A stretch of 32,537 bases of DNA from JBHELQ01 sp046262995 (GTDB lineage: Bacteria; Actinomycetota; Thermoleophilia; Solirubrobacterales; Thermoleophilaceae). Each line of letters starts with the position of its first letter. Positions within the stretch are counted from its first letter, which is position 1. Of the stretch, positions 1 through 7,485 are shown one piece after another. The notes below the pieces were generated by a model. It saw nothing but the letters and a program-made list of their open reading frames with translations. It searched no databases and had not been told where the DNA came from. The stretch covers positions 1 through 32,537 of the forward strand of contig JBHELQ010000042.1 of the NCBI GenBank assembly GCA_046262995.1, read 5' to 3'. A program made the position numbers and the translations under genes.

Positions 1-456
1 GCGATGGCGGACGCCGGGATCGAGGTGGCGACGACCCAGGTGGGCGACCGCCACGTGCTGGCCGAGCTGCTGCGCTGCGGCTGGGCGCTCGGGGGAGAGC
101 AGTCAGGGCACATCATCGATGCCGGCTTCGTCCCGGCGGGCGACGGCACCGCAGCAGCCCTGCTCACGCTGGAGGCCCTCGGCGAGCGCGACCTGGCCGC
201 CCGCGACGCGATGGAGAAGCTTCCCCAGACGCTGGTGAACGTGCGGGTCGCGGACCGCGAGGGGTTGGAGTCGGCAACAGCGGTCTGGGAGGCCGTGGAG
301 CGGGAGTTGCGCGCGCTCGACGGGGAGGGGCGCGTGCTCGTGCGTCCCTCGGGCACGGAGCCGCTCGTGCGCGTGATGGTCGAGGCGCCCGACGCGGCGC
401 AATGCGAGGAAATCGCTGCGCGGCTGGCGAAGACCGTCGAGACGCAGCTACGCTGA
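1..456 (+). CDS. glmM: Phosphoglucosamine mutase, C-terminal part (truncated by window start)
   Basis: This is the last 151 residues of phosphoglucosamine mutase, which converts glucosamine-6-phosphate to glucosamine-1-phosphate for UDP-GlcNAc and peptidoglycan synthesis. The reading frame is open from base 1, so the gene starts outside the window; the ATG at base 4 is internal. Two family signatures are visible: the sugar-binding GGEQSGHII loop, and the C-terminal phosphate-binding loop RPSGTEPLVRVMVEA of the alpha-D-phosphohexomutase superfamily. The SGTEP loop with the EQSGH loop favours GlmM over phosphomannomutase, and the neighbour decides it: glmS begins 9 bases after the stop and makes the GlmM substrate. 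The two are almost certainly co-transcribed. The catalytic serine loop and metal site lie upstream and cannot be checked. Confidence 0.93.
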   Translation, partial: AMADAGIEVATTQVGDRHVLAELLRCGWALGGEQSGHIIDAGFVPAGDGTAAALLTLEALGERDLAARDAMEKLPQTLVNVRVADREGLESATAVWEAVERELRALDGEGRVLVRPSGTEPLVRVMVEAPDAAQCEEIAARLAKTVETQLR

Positions 457-465
457 TCTGCCTTC

Positions 466-2319
466 ATGTGCGGAATCGTCGGATACGCCGGCTCACGCGA
501 CTGTCGTGAGCTCCTGCTGGCCGGCCTGGGCCGGCTCGAGTACCGCGGCTACGACTCCGCTGGGGTGTCGCTGCTCGTCGACGGCCGGATCGAGAGCGTG
601 CACGCCGTCGGCAACCTCGCTCACCTGCACGAGGCGGTCGCGGCACGCATGGACGGCGGCGCGGTAGCCACGGCCGGGTTCGAGAGCGGGACCGGCATCG
701 GTCACACCCGCTGGGCCACCCACGGCCGCGTGACCCAGGAGAACGCGCATCCGCACTCCGACGACTCGGACCGCGTCCACATCGTGCTCAACGGCATCGT
801 CGAGAACTGGGCCGAGCTGCGGCAAGCGCTGGCCGCCGAAGGCGCCGAGTTCAGCTCAGAGACGGACGCCGAAGTGGTCGCCCACCTGATCGCCAGGCGG
901 CTTGACGGCGATCTGGTCGAGGCGGTCAGGAGCGCCTACCTGGAGCTGCGCGGCCACTACGCCTTCGTGGCGATGGGCGTCGACGACCCGGGCCTGCTCG
1001 TGGGGGCGCGCAAGGAATGCCCGCTCGTGATCGGTCTTGGGGAGGGCGAGACCTTCGTCGCCTCGGCGATCCCCGCCTTCCTATCCGAGACGCGCCGGGT
1101 GCAGATCATTGAGGACGACGAGATCGTGGCCATCCGCCCGGAGGGCACGAGCTTCTTCGACATCGCGGGCAACCCCATCGAGCGCCCGGCGACCGAGGTC
1201 GACTGGGACCAGGACGCCGCCGAGAAGGGCGGCTACGAGACCTTCATGCTGAAGGAGATCTTCGAGCAGCCCGACGCGCTCGCCGAGACGCTGGCCGACA
1301 GGATCCGCGACGGCGGGCTGGACCTCAGCGAGATCGGCTTCGACGACGACCAGCTGCGCGGCTTCCGCCGCATCCTGATCGTTGCCTGCGGCACCTCGTA
1401 CCACGCCGGGGTCGTGGCCCGCTACGCGATCGAGGAGTGGTCCGGAGTGCCGGTCGGCGTCGACATCGCCTCCGAGTTCCGCTACCGCAAGCCGCTGTTC
1501 GCCCCCGACGACCTGGTGATCGGCATCACGCAGTCGGGCGAGACCGCCGACACGCTGGCGGCCATGCGGCTTGCGCGCTCCTCCGGGGCCAAGGTGCTCG
1601 CAGTGACCAACGTGATGGGAAGTCAGGCCACGCGCGACTCGGACGGCGTCCTCTTCACCCGGGCCGGCCTGGAGATCGGCGTGGCGGCCACGAAGACGTT
1701 CGTAGCCCAGGTCGCGGTGCTGTACCTACTGGCACTGAAGCTCGCCGAGGTCCACGAGTCGCTCTCACCGGAGCGGCTCGCCGAGGTCGGCGATGAGCTG
1801 AAGGCGCTGCCGCGGACCATTCAGGCCCTGCTCGACACGGCCCCCGAGCAGACGCGCCTGCTGGCGGAGCACTGGAAGGGGTCGTCTTTCTTCTTCTTCC
1901 TCGGGCGCCACATCGGCCTGCCGATCGCGCTCGAGGGCGCGCTCAAGATGAAGGAGATCTCCTACATCCCGACCGACGCCTACGCAGCCGGCGAGATGAA
2001 GCACGGGCCGATCGCCCTGCTCGACGAGCGCACGCCCGTGATCTGCGTCGCGACCCGCTCGCCGGTGCTAGAGAAGATGATGTCGAACGTCTCCGAGGTG
2101 CGCGCCCGGGGCGCCCATGTCGTGGCGGTGGCGACGGAGGGCGTCCATCAGGTGGCCGAGCACGCCGAGGAGGTCGTGTACGTCCCGAGCACCGACTGGC
2201 TGCTCCAGCCGATCGCGGCAATCGTGCCGCTGCAGCTGCTGGCGTACTACATCGCCCGGGCGCGCGGCCTGAATGTCGACCAGCCGCGCAACCTGGCGAA
2301 GACGGTCACGGTCGAGTAG
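466..2319 (+). CDS. glmS: Glutamine-fructose-6-phosphate aminotransferase (isomerizing)
   Basis: GlmS makes glucosamine-6-phosphate from fructose-6-phosphate and glutamine, the first step of amino sugar synthesis in the cytoplasm. The 617 residues match the usual 600-620. Met1 is followed by Cys2 (MCGIVGYAG), the N-terminal nucleophile of class II glutamine amidotransferases, exposed by removal of Met; this fixes the start. The glutaminase domain covers about residues 1-235 and includes HTRWATHG and the NGIVEN segment. Two SIS isomerase domains follow, with CGTSYHAG at about 308 and TQSGETADT in the first, and the second including EGALKMKEISYI. The C-terminus NLAKTVTVE is the family's typical closing segment. 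The gene lies 9 bases downstream of glmM. Its 3' end overlaps by 14 bases the end of the convergent DJ-1-family gene. No ribozyme-like leader is possible in the 9-base gap. Confidence 0.98.
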   Translation: MCGIVGYAGSRDCRELLLAGLGRLEYRGYDSAGVSLLVDGRIESVHAVGNLAHLHEAVAARMDGGAVATAGFESGTGIGHTRWATHGRVTQENAHPHSDDSDRVHIVLNGIVENWAELRQALAAEGAEFSSETDAEVVAHLIARRLDGDLVEAVRSAYLELRGHYAFVAMGVDDPGLLVGARKECPLVIGLGEGETFVASAIPAFLSETRRVQIIEDDEIVAIRPEGTSFFDIAGNPIERPATEVDWDQDAAEKGGYETFMLKEIFEQPDALAETLADRIRDGGLDLSEIGFDDDQLRGFRRILIVACGTSYHAGVVARYAIEEWSGVPVGVDIASEFRYRKPLFAPDDLVIGITQSGETADTLAAMRLARSSGAKVLAVTNVMGSQATRDSDGVLFTRAGLEIGVAATKTFVAQVAVLYLLALKLAEVHESLSPERLAEVGDELKALPRTIQALLDTAPEQTRLLAEHWKGSSFFFFLGRHIGLPIALEGALKMKEISYIPTDAYAAGEMKHGPIALLDERTPVICVATRSPVLEKMMSNVSEVRARGAHVVAVATEGVHQVAEHAEEVVYVPSTDWLLQPIAAIVPLQLLAYYIARARGLNVDQPRNLAKTVTVE

Positions 2320-2959
2320 CCGCGGGCTCGGTCTCGCGAGCCCGGTAGGCACGCACCAGCTGCACGACGTCGTCGGGGGCCTTCTCCTCGGAGCCGGAGT
2401 CGAAGGGAGGCTGCGGGTCGTATTCGATCGCAAGCTGGATGGCCTGCGCGACGACCGGGCCGGCGATCCGGTCCGCCAGCACGAGTGCCATGTCGAGCCC
2501 GGAGGAGACGCCGGCTGCCGTCACGACCTTCCCCTGCTCGACGACCCGACTGGAGCTCGGCGTCGCCCCGAATCCCGTCAGCAGGTCGGCGCTCAGCCAG
2601 TGGGTGGACGCCTCGAGCCCGTCGAGGATGCCGGCGGCCCCCAGGAGCAGCGCCCCGGTGCAGACGGAGGTCGTCCAATCCGAGCTCCGGTGCGCGCCAC
2701 GCAGCCAGTCGAGGAGGGCCTCGTCCCCGGTCGGCACGCGCCGCTGCGGGCCGCCGGGGACCACGATCACGTCCGGGGAGGGCTGGTCCGCGAGCGCGCC
2801 CTCGGCGTTCAGGGAAAGCATCTCGGTGTCGGTCCTGACCGCTCGTGGCTCGTCTGCCAGGAAGCGCACCCGCGCGCCCGGCAGGCGCGACAGCACCTCG
2901 TAGGGCCCGATCGCGTCCAGCGCGGTGAAACCGTCATACAGCGGGATGGCGATGTCCAT
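2306..2959 (-). CDS. DJ-1/PfpI family protein, isonitrile hydratase-like
   Basis: A 217-residue single-domain member of the DJ-1/PfpI superfamily (class I glutamine amidotransferase-like fold). The nucleophile elbow is SVCTGALLLGAAG, with Cys100 followed by Thr101. Asp15 and Glu21 lie in LDAIGPYEV. The Asp/Cys-Thr arrangement is that of Pseudomonas isonitrile (isocyanide) hydratase, whose catalytic residues are Asp17, Cys101 and Thr102, so hydration of isocyanides to N-substituted formamides is a reasonable but unproven guess. The start has a good ribosome binding site, GAGGAG, six bases upstream (2966-2971). The start lies inside the 3' end of the upstream AraC-family gene (26-base overlap), so the two are translated as a pair. 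The 3' end overlaps glmS by 14 bases on the opposite strand. The true substrate cannot be read from sequence. Confidence 0.85.
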   Translation of the reverse strand: MDIAIPLYDGFTALDAIGPYEVLSRLPGARVRFLADEPRAVRTDTEMLSLNAEGALADQPSPDVIVVPGGPQRRVPTGDEALLDWLRGAHRSSDWTTSVCTGALLLGAAGILDGLEASTHWLSADLLTGFGATPSSSRVVEQGKVVTAAGVSSGLDMALVLADRIAGPVVAQAIQLAIEYDPQPPFDSGSEEKAPDDVVQLVRAYRARETEPAATRP

Positions 2960-3932
2960 CGTGTTCTCCTCTTCGTTGACAAAAGCGGTCGCGGTACTCG
3001 GAAGGGCTCACGCGCAAACGGCGGTGGAAGGCGCGGCGCATCGTCTCGGGCGTGCCGAAGCCGCAGCGCAGGGCGATCTGGTCGAGCGGCTCAGCGGTCC
3101 CCTCCAGCGCCATGCGCGCGCGCTCCAGGCGGACCGCCTCGACGTAGGCCGCCGGCGTCAGGCCGACCTCGTGGCTGAACGCGCGGGCGAAGTTGCGGGG
3201 GCTCATGTGGGCCCGCTCGGCCAGCGCCGGCACCGACAGGTCGGCGTCCAGGTGGCCGGGGATCCACTCCTGCAGCTCGCGAATCGGCGGGCGGTCGGCG
3301 AGCTCGCCCGCGAGCTGCGCGGAGAACTGCGACTGGCCGCCCGGACGCTTGACGAACAGCACCAGCCAGCGCGCGGTGTCGAGCGCGATCTTCGGCCCCA
3401 GGTCCTCCTCCACCAGCGCCAGGGCCAGGTCGATGCCGGCTGTGACGCCGGCCGAGGTGGAGACATCGCCGTCGCGCACGAAGATGGCGTCGCCGTCGAC
3501 GGTCACCTGCGGATGGCGGCGCCGCAGCTCTTCGCACGCGGCCCAGTGGGTTGTCGCGCGGCGGCCGTCGAGCAGCCCCGCCGCCGCCAGCAGAAAGGCG
3601 CCGTTGCAGACGGAGGCCACACGGCGGGAGCGCGCGGTCGCCCTGCGCAGCCAGGGGACGAGCGTCGTGTCCTCCAGGGCGGCCGGCATCCCCGCGCCGC
3701 CGGCGACGATCAGCGTGTCGATCCGCCCGCGGCTGTCGTCGAGCGCCCGGTCGGGCACGAGCCGCAGTCCGCTCGACGCGGTCACGGGCTCGCCGGTGGC
3801 GGTCGCGAGCTCGAGGGAGTAGGCGCCGCCGCCGGCCAGCCGGTCGGCCATCGAGAAGACCTCGGATGGGCCCGTCACGTCAAGCATCTGGACGTCCGGG
3901 AAAGCCACGAGCAGGACGCGTCGAGCTGCCAT
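2934..3932 (-). CDS. GlxA/FtrA-type AraC family transcriptional regulator (DJ-1 domain + AraC HTH)
   Basis: A 332-residue regulator with an N-terminal DJ-1/PfpI-like sensing domain (about 1-190) and a C-terminal AraC double helix-turn-helix (about 225-325). The N-terminal domain keeps an elbow cysteine, Cys109 in SVCNGAFLL, but the family is regulatory rather than enzymatic. The DNA-binding part includes MSPRNFARAFSHEVG and CGFGTPETMRRAFHR, the two recognition-helix segments. An in-frame extension reaches far upstream, but the ATG at 3932 is chosen because family similarity starts there (VLLVAFPDVQMLDVTGPSEV). An AGGAGG lies 14 bases before it, a little far. A possible -10 box TATTCG lies about 40 bases upstream. 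The downstream DJ-1-type hydratase-like gene overlaps its end and shares a related fold, so it is probably a target or partner. The effector is unknown. Confidence 0.88.
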   Translation of the reverse strand: MAARRVLLVAFPDVQMLDVTGPSEVFSMADRLAGGGAYSLELATATGEPVTASSGLRLVPDRALDDSRGRIDTLIVAGGAGMPAALEDTTLVPWLRRATARSRRVASVCNGAFLLAAAGLLDGRRATTHWAACEELRRRHPQVTVDGDAIFVRDGDVSTSAGVTAGIDLALALVEEDLGPKIALDTARWLVLFVKRPGGQSQFSAQLAGELADRPPIRELQEWIPGHLDADLSVPALAERAHMSPRNFARAFSHEVGLTPAAYVEAVRLERARMALEGTAEPLDQIALRCGFGTPETMRRAFHRRLRVSPSEYRDRFCQRRGEHDGHRHPAV

Positions 3933-3970
3933 GCGCCAATCATCGTCCTCCTGGCGTTTGGCAGCAAGGA

Positions 3971-3976
3971 CGAATA
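3971..3976 (-). promoter_or_regulatory. Candidate -10 element for the AraC-family regulator operon
   Basis: On the reverse strand TATTCG sits about 38 bases before the ATG at 3932. Transcription would begin near 3964, giving a leader of about 32 bases that contains the AGGAGG motif. No convincing -35 hexamer is visible. This lies in the 105-base divergent gap shared with acpS. Confidence 0.3.
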
Positions 3977-4025
3977 GCGGACGATTTCTGCCAGCCGCCG
4001 AGTGCGGGCCGCGGCCCGCTTGCTC

Positions 4026-4031
4026 TACGCT
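4026..4031 (+). promoter_or_regulatory. -10 element TACGCT, probably leaderless promoter of acpS operon
   Basis: TACGCT ends six bases before the GTG start at 4038, the spacing expected if transcription begins at the start codon itself. No Shine-Dalgarno sequence is present before this GTG. The same TAnnnT-to-start arrangement recurs before several other first genes in this window, which strengthens the reading. Confidence 0.5.
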
Positions 4032-4037
4032 CGCCGC

Positions 4038-4397
4038 GTGATCGGCCTCGACCTGCTCGACGTGGAGCGGCTCGAGCGCGCGCTCGAGCGCCGGCCGCGG
4101 CTTGCGCAGCGGCTGTTCACGGACGACGAGCTCGCCTATGCGCGGGCACGCCCTAGGCCCGGCCGCCACCTGGCGGCGCGCTTCTGCGCCAAGGAGGCCG
4201 TGGCCAAGGCACTCGGTCTGGCCGGCTGGAGCTTCCGGGACGTCGAGGTGGTCGCGACGCCGGCGGCGCCCGAGGTGCGGCTGTCGGGCGCGGCGGCGTC
4301 GCGGGCGCGGGAGCTGCGGGTGGAGGCGGCCGTCTCCCTGACCCATACCGACGCGACGGCCGGGGCGGTCGCGCTGGCGATCCCGCGCCGGGGATGA
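4038..4397 (+). CDS. acpS: Holo-[acyl-carrier-protein] synthase (4'-phosphopantetheinyl transferase)
   Basis: AcpS moves 4'-phosphopantetheine from coenzyme A to a serine of acyl carrier protein, activating it for fatty acid synthesis. From GTG 4038 the protein is 119 residues, the usual size. The N-terminus IGLDLLDVERLERAL carries the metal-binding Asp of the GxD motif. The second signature is FCAKEAVAKALGL, with its magnesium-binding Glu and catalytic Lys. It ends with the VSLTHT segment typical of the family. An upstream in-frame GTG at 4002 would add 12 unrelated residues, so 4038 is preferred; a -10-like box lies just before it. The stop overlaps the start of the NAD(P)HX repair gene (ATGA). 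The acpS-nnr-alr order is common in actinobacteria. Confidence 0.93.
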   Translation: MIGLDLLDVERLERALERRPRLAQRLFTDDELAYARARPRPGRHLAARFCAKEAVAKALGLAGWSFRDVEVVATPAAPEVRLSGAAASRARELRVEAAVSLTHTDATAGAVALAIPRRG

Positions 4398-5914
4398 GCC
4401 GGGAGGGGCCCGCCGGCTGGCTCGAGCCGCTGTTCGAGACCGGCGAGATGCGCGCGGCCGACGCCTGGGCGATCGAGCAGCAGGGAGTCCCCTCGCTCGA
4501 CCTGATGGAGCGCGCCGGCCTGGGCCTGGCCCGCGTGGCGGCGCAGCTGGCCCGACCGGGCCGAATCCGCGTGGTCGTGGGCAAGGGCAACAACGGCGGC
4601 GACGGGCTGGTGGCGGCGCGGCTGCTGCGCGAGGAGGGCCGCGAGGTCGACGTGCTCGCCGTGGGCGAGCTCGACGAGCTCCAGGGCGACGCCCGATCCA
4701 ACCTCGACCGCCTGCCCGGCGAGCCGCCCCAGCCCTTCTCGCCGGAGGCGCTCACCGGCTCGGGCGCGGTCGTGGACGCGCTGCTAGGCACCGGCTTCGA
4801 GGGCTCGGTGCGCGAGCCGGCGGCCGGGGCCATCGCCGCGATCAACGAGCAGGATGCCCCGGTCGTGGCCTGCGACGTGCCGTCCGGCGTCAACGCGTCG
4901 AGCGGCGAGGTCGAAGGGGAGGCCGTCCGCGCACAGGCGACGGCCACTTTCCACGCTTCGAAGATCGGCCTGCACGTGTCGCCGGGCGCCGAGCACGCCG
5001 GGCGGGTCGAGGTGGTCGACATCGGCATCCCGCGCGGCGCGCCGCGCGCGGAGGGCGCCGGGCTGATCTCGGAGCGCGTGCTGGAGCTGTTCCCGGCTCG
5101 CGGGCGCTCGGGGACGAAGTTCGCCTCGGGCGTAGTGGTGGTCGTCGGGGGGTCGGCGGGCCTGACGGGAGCCCCGACGATGGCCGCCCGCTCGGCGCAG
5201 CGGGCCGGCGCGGGCTACGTTCAGGTGGCCGTGCCCGAGCCTGCGCAGCAGGCGGTGGACCTGCGCCTGCTCGAGCAGATGAGCCGGGGGTTGCCCGACC
5301 ACGAGGGAGCGCACACGCCGGAGGGCGTGGAGGCGGTGGAGGAGATGGCGGAGCGGGCCGGGGCGGTGGTGCTGGGGCCGGGACTGGGGCGGAGCAAGGG
5401 GGCGCTCGAGTTCGCACGCCAGGTGGCCCGCGGGGTGGCGGTCCCGCTCCTGATCGACGCCGACGGGCTTAACGCCCACGCGGAGCAGCTCGAGCTGCTG
5501 CGCGAGCGTGAGGCGCCGACCGTGCTCACGCCGCACGAGGGGGAGCTCGGCCGGCTGCTCGGGATCGAATCGGACGAAGTGGCGGGCCGCCGCCTGGGGA
5601 GCGCGCGCGAGGCCGCCGAGCGGAGCGGGGCCGTCGTGCTCCTGAAGGGCGACGACACGATCGTGATGCCGCCGGAGGGAGCGGTCGCGATCAGCCCGGG
5701 CGGGACGCCAGCCCTGGCGACGGCGGGCACGGGGGACGTGCTCTCCGGCCTGATCGGCGCGCTGCTGTCGAAGGGGCTCGGCGCGTTCGAGGCCGCCGCG
5801 CTCGGGACCCTGGCCCACGTTCGCGCCGGCCTGGCCGCCGCGGAGAGCTGGGGCGCCGACCACGTGATGGCCGGTGACGTGATCGACCGCCTCCCCGCCG
5901 GGCTCAGGAGATAA
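4394..5914 (+). CDS. nnr: Bifunctional NAD(P)HX epimerase / ADP- or ATP-dependent NAD(P)HX dehydratase
   Basis: This enzyme repairs damaged nicotinamide cofactors. The N-terminal YjeF_N domain (about residues 10-220) epimerizes R- and S-NAD(P)HX. The C-terminal ribokinase-like domain (about 230-506) dehydrates S-NAD(P)HX back to NAD(P)H using a nucleotide. In the first domain the Rossmann-like motif GKGNNGGDGLVAARLL is clear, with the segment VVACDVPSGVNASSG further on. In the second, LTPHEGELGRLLG and ATAGTGDVLSG (G445-T446-G447-D448, with the catalytic Asp) are diagnostic. The 506 residues match bifunctional family members. The ATG overlaps the acpS stop by four bases, implying coupled translation. 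Nine bases separate it from the CBS gene. Confidence 0.94.
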   Translation: MSREGPAGWLEPLFETGEMRAADAWAIEQQGVPSLDLMERAGLGLARVAAQLARPGRIRVVVGKGNNGGDGLVAARLLREEGREVDVLAVGELDELQGDARSNLDRLPGEPPQPFSPEALTGSGAVVDALLGTGFEGSVREPAAGAIAAINEQDAPVVACDVPSGVNASSGEVEGEAVRAQATATFHASKIGLHVSPGAEHAGRVEVVDIGIPRGAPRAEGAGLISERVLELFPARGRSGTKFASGVVVVVGGSAGLTGAPTMAARSAQRAGAGYVQVAVPEPAQQAVDLRLLEQMSRGLPDHEGAHTPEGVEAVEEMAERAGAVVLGPGLGRSKGALEFARQVARGVAVPLLIDADGLNAHAEQLELLREREAPTVLTPHEGELGRLLGIESDEVAGRRLGSAREAAERSGAVVLLKGDDTIVMPPEGAVAISPGGTPALATAGTGDVLSGLIGALLSKGLGAFEAAALGTLAHVRAGLAAAESWGADHVMAGDVIDRLPAGLRR

Positions 5915-5917
5915 GGT
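5912..5917 (+). promoter_or_regulatory. Possible internal -10 element TAAGGT before CBS-alr-cca-corA
   Basis: TAAGGT spans the TAA stop of the nnr gene and ends six bases before the GTG at 5924. This matches the leaderless-promoter spacing seen elsewhere in the window. An AGGAG at 5906-5910 could instead act as a ribosome binding site, so the evidence is mixed. Confidence 0.3.
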
Positions 5918-5923
5918 CGAAGC

Positions 5924-6382
5924 GTGGCGAAGGTGGTGCGGGACATCATGGACTCGGAGCCCGCGTCGGTGGGCGCCGACACCTCGATCGAGGAGGTGAT
6001 CCGGGTGCTTCGCCAGCACGAGCTGCCCGGCGTCCCCGTGGTGGACGGCGACGGGCGCTGCGTCGGCATCGTGACCGAGACCGACCTGGTGGTCCCCGAC
6101 CCGGAGGGAGACCTTCACCTGCCGCACTACTTCGAGCTCTTCGGCGGCCTGGTCTTCCTGGAGCCGCTGAGACGCTTCGAGGAGCGTCTGCGCAAGGCGT
6201 TCGCCTCCACGGCGCGCGAGATGATGACGGCGGAGCCCGACACCGTCGCGCCCGACGCGACCGTCCAGGAGGCCGCCCAGCGGATCCACGACAGCGGGCA
6301 CAACCGGCTGCCCGTGGTCGACGACGGCCGGCTGGTGGGAGTCGTCACGCGGGTCGACGTCCTGGGCGCCCTGGCGGCGTGA
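5924..6382 (+). CDS. Two-CBS-domain protein
   Basis: A 152-residue protein consisting of a CBS pair (Bateman module) and nothing else. The first CBS motif runs from about residue 4 to 60 (VRDIMDSEPASV ... VVDGDGRCVGIVTETDLV). The second runs from about 95 to 150 (AREMMTAEPDTVAPDATVQ ... VVDDGRLVGVVTRVDVL). CBS pairs bind adenosine ligands (AMP, ATP, NAD, SAM) and usually regulate a partner; which ligand or partner is involved here cannot be told. The linker (about 61-92, HLPHYFELFGGLVFLEPLRR) is longer than usual and hydrophobic, as in IMPDH-like stand-alone CBS proteins. The stop overlaps the alr start (GTGA), so it is co-translated with alanine racemase. The start has no strong ribosome binding site. 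Confidence 0.88.
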   Translation: MAKVVRDIMDSEPASVGADTSIEEVIRVLRQHELPGVPVVDGDGRCVGIVTETDLVVPDPEGDLHLPHYFELFGGLVFLEPLRRFEERLRKAFASTAREMMTAEPDTVAPDATVQEAAQRIHDSGHNRLPVVDDGRLVGVVTRVDVLGALAA

Positions 6383-7485
6383 GCGCGCCCGAACGGGCGC
6401 TCGCGCGGATCGACCTGGGGGCGATCGAGCGCAACTGCGCCCATCTGAGCTCGCTGCTCGGCGAAGCCGAGCTCTGCGCCGTCGTCAAGGCCGACGGCTA
6501 CGGCCACGGCGCGGTCTGGACGGCGCGGGCGGCGCTCGAGGGCGGCGCGGGCTGGCTCGCGGTGGCGACCGCCGCGGAGGCCGAGGACCTGCGCCGGCAC
6601 GGACTCGACGCCCCGCTGCTCGTGATGGGGGCCCTGAGCCGCGACGAGGCCCGAACCGCGCTCGACTCGGGCGCCGACGTGGTCGCCTGGAGCCGGGACT
6701 TCGTCCGCACGCTTGACGAGCTCGAGCGACCGGCCCGCGTCCACGCGAAGCTCGACTCGGGCATGGGCCGGCTGGGCACGCCCGACGCGGACGAGCTGCG
6801 AGCGGTCGTGGCCGCGGTCGAGTCCGCGGACAGGCTCGAGCTGGCGGGCCTGATGACGCATTTCGCGACCGCAGACGAGGCCGGCGACGAGCATTTCCCC
6901 GCCCAGCTCGAGCGCTTCGCGCCGCTCGCGCGCGAGCTGAAGGAGGGCCGCCCCGAGCTGCTGGTCCACGCGGCCAACAGCGCCGCCGCCTTCCGCGATC
7001 CCGCCGCGCGCTTCGACATGGCGCGCTGCGGGGTGGCGGTCTACGGGCTCGATCCGTTCCAGGGCGACGCAGCGGAGCGGGGCCTGGAACCGGCGCTCTC
7101 GCTCGAGTCCTGGGTGGCAGCGGTCAAGCGCTTCGGCCCGGGCGACAGCGCGGGCTACGGGAGGACCTGGCGGGCGACCCGGGAGACCTGGGTCGGAGTC
7201 CTGCCGATCGGCTACGGGGACGGCTGGCGCCGCGCCCTGTCGAACAACTGCGATGTGCTCGTGCGGGGGCGGCGGCACCAGCTCGTGGGGACGATCAGCA
7301 TGGACAACGTGACGATCGAGCTGGGGCCGGATACCGAGGTCCAGGTGGGCGACCGCGCCGTGCTGATCGGCGCCGACGGCGCCGAGCGGATCTCCTCCGA
7401 GGAGGTCGCGCGCCGCCTCGACACGATCAACTACGAGATCACCTGCGGGCTCGGGCCGCGGGTCCGGCGCCTGCATTCGCGATGA
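6379..7485 (+). CDS. alr: Alanine racemase
   Basis: A PLP-dependent enzyme that interconverts L- and D-alanine, supplying D-Ala for peptidoglycan. It has 368 residues, normal for the family. Lys37 in AVVKADGYGHGA forms the internal aldimine with PLP. The catalytic tyrosine of the partner subunit is Tyr260 in SAGYGRTWR. LVHAANSAAAF, MARCGVAVYGLDP and LPIGYGDGWRR are further family motifs, and GTISMDNVTIEL lies near the C-terminal beta domain. The GTG start overlaps the CBS stop, and the stop overlaps the start of the next gene (ATGA). The usual actinobacterial neighbour tsaE is not in this position. Confidence 0.97.
   Translation: MSAPERALARIDLGAIERNCAHLSSLLGEAELCAVVKADGYGHGAVWTARAALEGGAGWLAVATAAEAEDLRRHGLDAPLLVMGALSRDEARTALDSGADVVAWSRDFVRTLDELERPARVHAKLDSGMGRLGTPDADELRAVVAAVESADRLELAGLMTHFATADEAGDEHFPAQLERFAPLARELKEGRPELLVHAANSAAAFRDPAARFDMARCGVAVYGLDPFQGDAAERGLEPALSLESWVAAVKRFGPGDSAGYGRTWRATRETWVGVLPIGYGDGWRRALSNNCDVLVRGRRHQLVGTISMDNVTIELGPDTEVQVGDRAVLIGADGAERISSEEVARRLDTINYEITCGLGPRVRRLHSR

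Noticed and set aside
449..454. TACGCT box before glmS
   Set aside because: It lies inside the last codons of glmM and ends 11 bases before the glmS ATG, outside the 6-9 base range. It is probably coincidental.
3933..4346. N-terminal extension of the AraC-family regulator to 4346
   Set aside because: It crosses the divergent acpS gene and reads as low-complexity Arg/Pro-rich sequence. Family similarity starts at ATG 3932.
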